The notes beneath the pieces were generated by a model. That model had not been told where the DNA came from, searched no databases, and saw only the letters and a program-made list of their open reading frames with translations. A stretch of DNA of 55,461 nucleotides. Origin: Hydnum rufescens UP504 (Eukaryota; Basidiomycota; Agaricomycetes; Cantharellales; Hydnaceae). Made by a program: the position numbers and the translations under genes. The first letter of the stretch is position 1; each line of letters starts with the position of its first letter. This document shows positions 1 through 9,197 of this stretch, in pieces. Location of the stretch: positions 30,270-85,730 of the forward strand of contig MU129125.1 in assembly GCA_014904985.1 (NCBI GenBank), read 5' to 3'.

Positions 1-1695
1 CTTGATTCGAAAGATGTTCTGTTCTGACAGGTGTTGTTGATTCCACTGGCTAGCTTGCCACATGTCTTTTGTGCTAATAGAAAATTTACAATGTCCCGAG
101 GCATGATAATTGGCCAACACTCCACGAGAAGTGCCACACATTAGGTCCTAGAGACTTGCAAAGGCGCACAGTAACAATAGGAACAAGCATGTATATTTCA
201 AATAGAATACTATACAGGTTATGGAATTGGTTTGTAATATCATGGAGGTGGAGGGACAACAAGACGGACTGGCTTTTGCAAATGATGCATGACGAATTGA
301 GCCCCCAAATTTTAATGACAATCTTGTGTAAGGTGTAACCAGTGTGTGGCTGTTGGCAAGATGGTAGCAGTATTTGTCAACCTTATCCCAACCTTGATAT
401 AACCCATGAATTACAATATAGGAACGACTACACATCTAACACCACCTGGTGCTCAGTACGCATGGCTTCTGTGAGATGCAGATGACCGACAGCATTGATG
501 GACGGACAAGTTGCTGTGGTACTGCTATACCCAGCAAGAAAATGGTGTACTTCCATATACCATGTCCTCTTCGTGAGTGGCTTACTTGCCCATAGACACC
601 AGCAACCTGATGATGGTAATTCCCATGGATTGCCGAACCATCCAACACCCCAAATAGAAATAGATACTCTGCGGTCATCGACCTTGTTGGATCGTTCCGC
701 CACAATATCTCTATGGAGCCCCTTCATCTTACATCATCCCTATAGTTCAATCCTGTAATGGCCCTACGGTAATAGTACTGAAGAATTGCGCATAGACTGA
801 TGAGGCGATAGGATTCCATGTATAAAGGTCAAAAGGGCAATGAGATGGCTTAATTCAAGAGGGTGGATTAGGGCCACTTCTACCATCTAATCTAGAGATT
901 TGAGGCCCAGAATTTGAAATGATTACACGATTACAGGATATCCCGATTATTTCCTTTGACAACCTCACTCTGTTTACCTTACTATTTAAAGCCCCTTCCA
1001 GCTGCACTATGCGACTGAATATATTAATACAAGACTTTGATACGAGTAGGGCAAGTATTCTGTGAATCTATTAGAGAAAATAAACTGGGATGCTTCTCCA
1101 CCCTGAAGCATTTTTTGCAATTCTTTTCTCTGGTTCCTAGTACCTCATACATTGCGATACACAGAAACAAAATCACAGGCCAGGAGAATGATTCTGCAGG
1201 CAGTTCGAATTATAAGTGGGTCAACCAAAGAACATGTCGAATAGTCCGCACAATCGATATTGTGGAAGTAACTTCCTTTGGCAACAAGATTTTGCCTAAA
1301 TATAGGTACCCCAAGTAGTGATTAAACAAAAATACAAGTACAAATATATAGGTGAGAAGAAGGGCACGTGTGCCAATATCTGAACTAACTGCAGAGGATG
1401 TACCCAGGTACGTATCTTCTGAATTTAGTTCTGATTCTACATATCCCACTTTGGCCATCATTTCTGGATGTTGTGAAAGTGGCCCAAATCACTCTGGCCA
1501 ATTAGACACACCCTCACGCAGGACAATGCTTAATTTTGGCAGATTACCTCCTGCCTACACCCATGTATCATCAGAAAGGGAGTTCTTCTAGGTCTTAATT
1601 AATTTAATATATTGTGGAATATATGTACATATGTAAATATGATTTTGCTAATGTAATTAGTTGATACTAGGTTTACGGTTTGAACCCGGTTTTAA
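1..1695 (-). mobile_element. Truncated hAT element, terminal part, inverted relative to the complete copy
   Basis: This segment reads, in reverse complement, like the first part of the complete hAT element at 15416-24403; the match covers roughly 15550-17000. Shared landmarks are the stretch around 380-460, the splice-like stretch at 1350-1430, and subterminal sequence at 1655-1693 ending in GGTTTGAACCCGG. Similarity stops near 1695, before the terminal inverted repeat, so the outer end is lost. The transposase part would lie left of the window. The first 150 bases are already poorly alignable. CpG is present at ordinary frequency, so the copy is not heavily depleted. Confidence rests on visual alignment. 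Confidence 0.75.
215..780 (+). pseudogene. BRR2 (U5 snRNP helicase) Sec63-domain fragment, second copy
   Basis: This is the homologue, in opposite orientation, of the BRR2 fragment in the complete hAT. Reading the plus strand around 235-290 gives pieces such as NIMEVE...DG.L, and 495-540 gives DGQVAVVLLYPARK, which align with the end of the second Sec63 unit of BRR2 (the stretch following DVARF.N.YP). Small indels put these pieces in different frames, so it cannot encode a working protein. In BRR2 this region lies C-terminal and contacts other U5/Prp8 factors. Here it is only cargo sequence. The identification depends on the better preserved copy at 16170-17126. Confidence 0.7.
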
Positions 1696-3659
1696 TGAAT
1701 CTCCTGGTAAAATCTAATGATACAAATTGCTGAGTGATCGCGTCATTCGTAGGATCACCGCAACTCTGTGCGTGTACCTGCGACGAGTCATTGGGGAGGG
1801 AGAGGCGCTTGGATTACAAATGTAACCCTGGAACATGCTGGCCGTGACAAGAGTATCCGTGAGACCACACATAGTCGCTACTAATGGCAAGTGCTCCACA
1901 CAATCCGCATAGGCGTAGGGTCTAGAATTCGTGCAGTCGATCGCGCACCGAACACTCCATACTTTCAGGCAACCAATAGCCCCACTGGTGAGCCTAGTGT
2001 AAATATAATGATAATGACAATAACCAGACAAGTACAGCAACAGCCAGCAGCAATATTCCATCAGATGGCCGAAGCAGCAGCGAGGCAGCAGCAGCGAACT
2101 ATATGCAGGCACACTAAGCAGCACTAGACGACGCAGCAAAGTATGTAAGCAGCTAGCCAATAAGTCAGCACAGATGCATTGTTAGACCACGCCTGATCCT
2201 CACGTTAGATACTTCCGACCAACCACACCCACTAGGAGTGAGGGTTGGTGTTGGGCACATGAAAGGGGCAGGTGTCACCAGCTTGGTTGTTAATTATTCT
2301 CTAAAATTAGACATACCACATTATGATACCAAAGGGGCAACAGAGAAGTGTCGTAAGGCATACTCTTTTGTGCTCCACTGACTTTTAGACCTCTTCTCTA
2401 TCAACAGTAAACATTATTAATTGTTTATTACATTAAATTCGAATCATTGAGTCCTGGGATGACTCACGTGGATAAAGCATGAAACATCATAGTGAACCGC
2501 ATTCAATGATACCAATTCAATTCCAAATCAACACGAGAGACCAACAAAGACTCACAGAAATCATTAACTACAGTGCCAGCATGAAAATTTGAGAGCCACA
2601 ACCTGAGAGATGTTGGTTTGAGGCGTCTAAAAAATAGATTCCACGCAATACCACCTCAAATATAATTTGAACATGTCCATTCTTCCGCGGCAGACAGAAG
2701 AACACTTTGGACAGAGAGAGAAAAATCCAACGCGACAGACTCATATAATCGAGGGTAGTGAGGGCCGCACAGGACAAGCTGTTGAATCAACGGGAGAACA
2801 GTAGGGAGACCAAATTGAGAAACATGTGAGTGGGCCCCTTAGCTAATAATTGAACCCCACAATAATTTGCCTCTAACGACACATTAGCCAGACATTCATT
2901 GGGAGCCCCACAGAACCACAAACCCACGCCTCGAGCGTCTCGGGTGGAGATGTCTACATTAATTTGGAGCGAGTTACATCCGTATGAGTCGAAGACGCTA
3001 CCTTAGGCAACAAAGAGCCAAGCCGACCAATGGGTGCGCATTCTTTGTGGTCTTAGTGGCTGTTTTTTAATTCATTAAATTCCCATAATATCATAACACG
3101 TTTTATTTGATTTATGGAGATGTCATACTAGCCATGCTGTGACTATTAAGAGCACCTAAACAATGTGCTTAGAAGATTACAATACCAACAAGACTAAGAA
3201 TGAGACTCGAGCTACGAGCGCAATCGCTGGAACCCCACCCTCACGCCTGCACGTCTGAATAGCAAATAGGGTGAGCAGCCCCCACGGTAAGATAGAAACG
3301 TATAAGACCACAAAATGCCGCGAAGAAGGAAATGTAGGACGGCGACAGAGAGAGAGATAATCATAAACGCTGGAAGGGTCTGGGCGAGAGTGAGCACAGA
3401 GGGTACGCACGACACAGGACCACGGAGACCCCCCAGACAAACCACCACACCCCCGCCTTGATAGTGGGTCGTCTGTGTAAACTGTTAAGCATAGGAATAA
3501 CACGTCGGTAGGTCTAGTTAGTGTCGCCTAATAGAGAGAGACGCGAGCAATAAATGCTTGCCTTCCGCAGTTCGCAGTAACCAGATTTTAGCTTTGGTGT
3601 CTTTCTTGGTATATCTAAATCTACGCCCATTTATTCATGGGTATTTTAACTTAATTACA
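1696..3659. other. No recognisable gene; decayed repeat-type sequence
   Basis: No convincing coding region, RNA gene or element boundary was recognised. CpG is fairly frequent, unlike the depleted blocks further right. A CAG/CAGCAG-rich stretch lies at 2035-2105. Short open frames on both strands are low in content and lack motifs. Confidence 0.5.
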
Positions 3660-4065
3660 TAGGTTTCTATATAAGGTTAAACAAGAGAGGAATTCTCCGC
3701 ATCACTTAGTCATGAGCGCAGAGGCAACTCCGCGCTCTAGAGGGGAGCCACCCACTAGGGCGAGGACAAGCGACCCCGTGAGAGTCGGGGCAAAACCAAA
3801 GGAAGAGGAAAGGGCGCAATGACGCGGTGAAAGAAATGGTAGAGGGAACTAGGACCACGGGCCAAGAGAGCTAACCGGCTGTGTGGGAGGCCTGTGTATC
3901 GGTCACAGGGATGTGGAAATGAAGGTACTGAGCAAAAAAAGTGGAGGCGAGGGCAAAATAAGCAAAACACGTACACATGCCCAAAACCAAAACCAGACCA
4001 AAACTGGACCAAACCAGTATATTGGACCGGGCGACAACAGATGAACTCTGACATTACCCCCTCAT
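3660..4065 (-). mobile_element. Divergent Ty3-type LTR start with polypurine tract, reverse orientation
   Basis: Read on the minus strand, 4065-4054 gives a purine tract (GAGGGGGTAA) followed directly by TGTCAGAGTTC from 4053. This is the PPT/LTR junction seen at 14198-14220 and 46498-46520. Downstream come the TCTGGTTTTGGTT-type repeats and TTACC-free pyrimidine-rich sequence that characterise this LTR family, and a TATA-like CTTATATAG at about 3676-3668. The sequence is clearly diverged from the two large copies. The far end of the LTR was not found. Confidence 0.6.
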
Positions 4066-5153
4066 ATAATAAAGCCCATGGCGGTATATTGCCTGCTCTT
4101 CTCTGTAGCGCCAGCGAGTATAGTATTTTCTAACCTAATATCCAATGTCATAAATCACTATCTGGAGGTTTTGTTCTCTAATGTAAGGGATCTGCTCAGG
4201 GCTTTATGAGACAAACCCTGGTGGGTACTCAGAGCGAACCTGTCACCCCTTCAACCACCGAAAAGAACCTTGGTGTCACCCACATCACGAACAACGCAGA
4301 CGACTGCACAGGTGTTAACCGGGGAGCTCAGAGGAGGAGGTCGCCAGGCTACAATAGGAGACGCGAGAGAAAGCAGAAGAAAGGGCGCGACGGTACAGGC
4401 CTTACAGGGGCGGGTTTTGTGTGGTTTCTAATACAAAAGTAAACCTCGAGGGGGAGAGCGAGGGTCGACACACATATCATGTCTAGGATGGAGAAAAGAT
4501 GTAGGAGGAGCCGCAGAATAGGCTTGCATTATGAGAGCAGCTAGGGGCTGCCTGTGGAATGTTATTCTAATCAACAAACAGAAGGGACCTCGTGAGACTT
4601 CATGTGTATACCAGCTGTGCGAAGTTCTAGAGTGGGTATCCTATTGAACTTGTACTGCACAATAACTACTTAATAACATAATCACTCTGCCCAAGCATAA
4701 GACGCGTGTTTGGCATCTGCTGTGTCAGCACTGGATCTCTGCATACCACACCGGCTCGGACACCCACCTGAGGAGAGTAGCACCACAAAGGCCACTCGCA
4801 CCTATTGCGGCATAGCGACTCAGATATGTCAGAACAAGTCTGTGAGCTGCATCGCTGCAAAAGGATCAAAGTGCAACGCGATGATACCAGAGAGAGCCAT
4901 CAACCAGGATTAGCCGGGCGGAGGATTGGGAAGCATGGTTGGCGGTCCAGACCCAGCAGAGACATCTTAAACATGGCCTACTCCGACTGGCAGGTTAGCC
5001 ATGGAAGGCTGATGTGTGCTTGCAGCCCCACCCCAACAGACACTAGGGACCAGTCCAAGCGACCGGCCCAACAGTGAACCGCCAAGCCATGGCCCCCCTT
5101 CCCTTGAAATGGCCAGCGACGAGCCCGCCAAGTCCCGATGAAGAAGTGGAAGG
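4066..5153. other. No recognisable gene
   Basis: Immediately beyond the PPT at 4054-4065 this should be the 3' internal end of the divergent Ty3-like element, but no protein motif could be recognised. Open frames at 4710-5161 overlap each other on both strands and look like chance frames in CpG-rich sequence. Confidence 0.4.
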
Positions 5154-5523
5154 CACCACACACCCGCTAGGCCGGGTGTGTGGTGCTACTAGGTTGTTTT
5201 TTTTTTTTTAAATTTCTACAGACAGTGCCACACCCACTTGAGCGGGTGTGGTGCTACTTAGTTTTTTTTTAAGTTTCTACAGATGGTACCACACACCCGC
5301 CCAAGCAGGTGTGTGCTACTAAGTAGTTTTTTTATTTTTTATTTTTATTTTATTTTTAAGGATGGTACCACACCCCCGCCCATGTGGGTGTGTGGTGCTA
5401 CTAAGTATTTTTTTATTTTTAAGGACAGTACCACACACCCGCCCATGCGGGTGTGGTGCTACTAAGTAGTTTTTTTATTTTATTTCTACGGACAGTACCA
5501 CACCCGCCCAAGTGGGTGTGGTA
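5154..5523. repeat. Array of six CACACC stem-loops
   Basis: Six inverted repeats of 28-38 bp occur at about 5154, 5225, 5286, 5365, 5428 and 5496. Each pairs ACCACACACCCGC-type sequence with GCGGGTGTGTGGT. Most are followed by GCTACTAAGTAG and a T-rich or A/T-rich spacer. The period is 60-80 bp. The loops and stems vary in length while pairing is kept. The same stem-loop type, with the same GTGCTACT tail, recurs at 27943-28050, at the right end of the foldback element. Confidence 0.85.
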
Positions 5524-6110
5524 TTTTTTTACTAATTGAATTTTTAAATAAATAAATAAATAAATAAGTCCTAATTGGGCGAGTGCTCAACATGCAAATG
5601 GGTAACCAGAAAGCCCGCCTAGGCAGGCCTCAAATATATGTATAATAAGTGATTATAAATAAATAATTATAAATGGAACACTATTATCACCGATAAGTCC
5701 ATATGGCCTGCTGTCCTGCAAGTCTGAGATTCTCTAAGTCCCAGTTTTGGCCAATTTTCGGCCAATTTTCGGCCATTTCGGCCAATTCTGGGCTAGAAGG
5801 TGCAGGCCATAAAATGGCCATTTTGGCTGGAATAGTGATGGGACCTACTTAGGTACCATTATCTGCCCAAAAGTGGTACCTAACTAGGTAGGCTTAGATG
5901 ACTGACCAAGGTGGGAGGTTAGATGGTTGGAGGTTTTTTTTTTTGAAAATTACAAAAAGACTTGCATCTGGGAAAGTATTTTGCATTTTTCTCCACAACT
6001 AAGGCACCTACACAGGTTCTGTCACTGCCACCATACTCAGGGGGACCAGGGCTACAATTAATTTTTTGCTTACATAATCATAAAAAGTGGATATTATAGC
6101 ACTAATTAGA
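5524..6110 (+). mobile_element. Flank homologous to the right end of the foldback element
   Basis: From about 5525 to 5735 the sequence follows 28052-28215 closely: an AAATAAATAAATAA run, GTGATTATAAATAAATAATTATAA, then GCAAGTCTGAGATT. This marks 5154 to about 5735 as part of a second, diverged member of the foldback family. Beyond 5735 there are short repeats of GGCCAATTTTCGG and then unrecognised CpG-poor sequence. Confidence 0.55.
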
Positions 6111-6114
6111 GATT

Positions 6115-6232
6115 GTGTCATAGGGTGGTGCTAGCCTAATGGTTAAAAGGCACCTTGAGTCTGGTTACAAATCCCTGTTATGGGGATGCAGGTTCAAACC
6201 CCACAAAGTGCAACATTGCTTTTGAAGCATAG
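6115..6232 (+). mobile_element. tRNA-like sequence, candidate SINE head
   Basis: Pol III internal promoter motifs are visible: an A box in TAGCCTAATGGTTAAAAGGC (6132-6151), which also folds as a D arm (GCCT with AGGC), and a B box GGTTCAAACCC (6191-6201) about 50 nt further on. No acceptor stem pairs at the ends, so a functional tRNA is unlikely. A tRNA-derived SINE or tRNA pseudogene fits better. The tail was not delimited. Confidence 0.5.
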
Positions 6233-6235
6233 GGG

Positions 6236-6338
6236 CTGTGTCTGATGTATCAGTTATATGGTAAGTTACCACAGTGGCAAGTTACCATGTTGATATATCA
6301 ATTAACTATGGTATCATACCATGTTTGATATATCCATA
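6236..6338. repeat. Small nested palindrome
   Basis: The stretch contains GATATATCAA and TTGATATATC-type arms (about 6292-6336) around TATGGTATCATACCAT, and a second pair of GTAAGTTACCA / GTTACCAT repeats. It resembles a short MITE or foldback remnant. No target duplication was identified. Confidence 0.4.
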
Positions 6339-6848
6339 CTACAGCTTGGGCTGGTGAATTAGAGCTTTCACTAGTCTGTCTTCCAATTGGTTATCTTGAA
6401 TCAAGGTTTGAATGTGGTAGGCTCTGTGCAGAGCATCAAGAATAGCTGGAATGTGTATAGCTTGATTCAAAATATTGAGATCCCGGTTGAGAGGCTTCAG
6501 CTTTATAAGTTTGCCTCCCATTTCAGAAAAGATTGAGGAGATATTCATAGGAAATTCTGGTATCTCATCCATATTCTCGACTTTGGTGGAATGAATTGTT
6601 CCAGTCTTCACCTGACATTTGATTAATTTGATAGGAAGAACATTCCTAGGCACCAACATTATTGGCAATGTTACACAGACAGAGCATCCAGTCTCTTGAT
6701 CAGCATCCTGCCAGATTTGTAAATTCATCCCTGTTCCATGAGTGTAATCAATTCTTGCTGAATAGGAGAACAGCCAAGGTTGCCCAAGAATGACCTCTTT
6801 AGATCCAATATTATTGGGTGTAATAAAGAAATTGTGGTGAAGGGGAAC
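6339..6848 (-). pseudogene. RetroX Gag-protease polyprotein, C-terminal piece
   Basis: Minus-strand reading gives NLQIWQDADQETG near the start and KLKPLNRDLN...ALHRAY...LEDRL further on. These align with the region after the protease in the RetroX copy at 37470-37740 (QIWQGNNQALG, KKLRPHVV, ALCRAYWFQDVIQDRKFRLQF). This is the 3' part of the same minus-strand element whose protease piece is at 14772-15258 and whose gag is at 28428-30262. Ty3 copy 1 separates it from the protease piece. CpG is almost absent. Confidence 0.7.
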
Positions 6849-6853
6849 TCCTC

Positions 6854-7385
6854 TGTCAGAGTTTGTCTGTTTCCCAGTTAATTCTGGTTTTGGTTCCAGT
6901 CTGTTTCCAATTTGCCCTGCCTCTGTTTCATCTTCTCTTCATTTCCTTTACTTCCGGCTCCCACACACTTACCCCTGGCCCTGTTCCTGTTCCCTCCACT
7001 TTCCTGTCCCCTGCCCACTCCCCTCCTGTGCCTGCCCCCCTGTAACCACCTCTCATTAAGCAATCAATCCCCCATAGTATAGGAACTATGTATAAGTAAT
7101 CTGATGGCGAAGTCCAGAGACCCAGATTTGGTCTCTCAGGATTTCCACTTCTACTCCAGACTACAGCTCCAAGTGTTTTCCAGCTGATTTCACAAGCTTA
7201 AGGCCTGTTGTGCTCACTTCTGCCCAGACCCTTCCAGGCTGCAGGATCCCTCCTCTGTTCTCTTGCCCTTTACTATCTTACTCTCCCCTGGATTTATTCA
7301 GACTCAGCCAGACTTACACCAGACTTAGTCGGGTTTATTTGTGTTTACACTTGTTTGGTGCTCTCATCGCAGTGTGGCCCTGACA
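6854..7385 (+). repeat. Ty3 copy 1, 5' LTR
   Basis: The LTR is 532 bp, starts TGTCAGAG and ends CCCTGACA. A TATA-like TATAAGTA lies at about 7090-7097. It has a single copy of the TCTCAGGATTTCC block, whereas the copy 2 LTRs have it twice. The expected transcription start motif is mutated to AGATTTGGTCT. Confidence 0.9.
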
Positions 7386-7387
7386 GA

Positions 7388-7398
7388 AGACCAAAGCT
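7388..7398 (+). promoter_or_regulatory. Self-priming primer-binding site, Ty3 copy 1
   Basis: AGACCAAAGCT lies 2 nt after the 5' LTR. It is the exact complement of AGCTTTGGTCT inside the LTR about 32 nt after the TATA box (intact in the 3' LTR; one C to T change in the 5' LTR). An 11-nt match to the transcript's own 5' end is the arrangement of the Tf1/sushi type, which primes reverse transcription without a tRNA. Confidence 0.75.
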
Positions 7399-7463
7399 CT
7401 CTCATGAGCCCACCATCTGGATTGCTCAGCACTGCTGATTTCCCACCCACTCCTCACTCCAAA

Positions 7464-9197
7464 ATGTCTGATGGTGCTCCAGTAGCCATCACTGTGGACC
7501 ACCTCCAACACCTCCTCACTCAACTCCAACAACAGAATGCTGCCCTCTGAGAAGAACTGGATGACATGCAGAACCAAGGGACCCATGTCACAGGCTTTGT
7601 GTCCACTGCAGTTCAGCAGACCCTCCAACAACAACCCCCACCTACCCAATCCACTAATGAGTATGGATGCCTTTGGTCTGGTTTAAACCTTGGGAACCCG
7701 GGTTTAAACCTAAACCAGACCCAGGTCTGGTTCCATTGGGGTCAGGTTTCATTCAATTTTCCTCTGGTCTGGTTTAGGTTTTGCCCTTGCCCTGAATCCA
7801 AAACCTGGCTCAAACCCAGGTTTAAACCTGAACCTGAAAGGTAGGGTGTACCTTCCAGTCTATGTACTTTCACCCTTATTTCTCCACATATTATCATTAT
7901 CATCCTTCTATACATTCAATTCCAGAAGTAAACCTAGCAATTTGCACACAGTACTGTAATTTCAGGGTCAAAAGTTGCATGACTCTGGAATCTAATGGGG
8001 TAATCTGTGCAGGTTACAAAACACATGGCTCTAGGATCAAATCTGGAGATTTGCACAGGTTACTGTAACTCAGTCTAGGGTCACATGACACAATTAGTTA
8101 GCTAAGTTCCATCCCCTGGAGATATGTAAGCAGAAAATTGATGTGAAGGAGGGGTGTGAATGAGATATGAATGGAAAATGGGATGCAAAGGAAGTGGTCA
8201 ATGCAAAGACTCACACAGAGAGTCCAGATAGTCTGTAGTACTTACTAAAATGTTTTGCTTCTCCTATATCTCAGGTTTCAGGTTTAAACCTGGTTTAAAC
8301 CCAAACCAAACCACTCTGGAACCAAACCTCAGGTCAGGTTCAGGTTTTGCCCTCATGGGTGATTTCAGGTTCAGGTCTGGTTTAGGTTTTGCCCAAATTG
8401 GCAAAAACCAAACCAAAACCGAACCTAGGCATCCTGACTCATGAGGCCAAGGGGGCAGACTGTGAACTGTTCTTGGGAGACCAGAAGAAGATGGAAAGCT
8501 TCCTGTGCTCCATCTGGCTAAATATTGCTCTCCAGCCCAGGGTCTATCCCATGGAGCTGCACAAAATCCTATACACCCTCTCCTGGATGAAGGACAGAAC
8601 TGCTGGAGCATGGGCAGAAAGCCTCTCCACCTCTTTCCTGGACCCTGAGACCCACAACCCATACAGGACCTTTGAGGAGTTCCTGGTTGCCTTTGAGAGT
8701 GCCTTTGGGGAGCCAGATTGAGAGTTCACTGCTCAGTCCCAACTTTGGAACCTGAAGCAAGGAAAGATGTCCACCAAGGAGTACACCATGCACTTTGATG
8801 CCTTGGCAGGTTGAACCAGCTTCAGAGAAGAGGCCCTCATCAATGCATACCAATGAGGACTCAATGAATGATTGCTGGAGAAAATGCACCTCAGCGACCT
8901 ACCAGAGACCCTCAGAGGATGGCAGGATACAGTGCACTGGCTGGACAACTTATACCTCTGGTTCTGACAGGCCACAGCAGGCACAAACCCCTATGCACCA
9001 AAGAACCCTCCAACATCCATGGAGAAGCCCTGGGCAACACCCCCTGCCCCCAGACCAACCCCAGTGCCTCCCATGGCTACACACTCCTCGTCAACTTTGT
9101 TTGCCCCCATGGATGTAGACTCCACACAGAAGCAAGAGGCATGATGGTGTTACAACTGCCAGGAGCTGGGACACATCTCTTGTGACTGCCCACACCC
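7464..9197 (+). pseudogene. Ty3 copy 1 gag remnant
   Basis: The frame starting MSDGAPVAITVDHLQHLL matches copy 2 Gag, but the upstream ATG present in copy 2 (32894) is changed to GTG here. A CGA codon has become TGA at about 7548. The Gag core resumes at 8445 after the hAT insertion (PRVYPMELHKILYTLSWMKD) and is broken again by TGA codons. The CCHC knuckle at about 9140-9185 reads CYNCQELGHIS.DC, with its Arg changed to Cys. Gag would form the particle and bind RNA. This copy cannot make it. Confidence 0.85.
7662..8437. mobile_element. Non-autonomous hAT (MITE-like), 776 bp, inserted in gag
   Basis: Aligning with intact gag at 33165-33190 shows an insertion starting TATGGATGCCT (7662) and ending AGGCATCCTGA (8437), imperfect terminal inverted repeats resembling the TATGGTTGCC ends of the large hAT. 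An 8-bp target duplication flanks it: CTAATGAG (7654-7661) and CTCATGAG (8438-8445), one mismatch. Both subterminal zones are dense in GGTTTAAACC, AGGTTT and GGTTTTGCCC motifs, as in the large element. There is no transposase, so it would depend on one supplied in trans. Confidence 0.85.

Noticed and set aside
3177..3503. Minus-strand 108-codon frame in the left decayed region
   Set aside because: No motif, no splice context, overlapped by another frame, and composition typical of chance open frames in CpG-rich sequence.
6132..6201. Functional tRNA gene
   Set aside because: A and B boxes are present but the flanking bases do not pair into a 7-bp acceptor stem and the anticodon arm is not clear.
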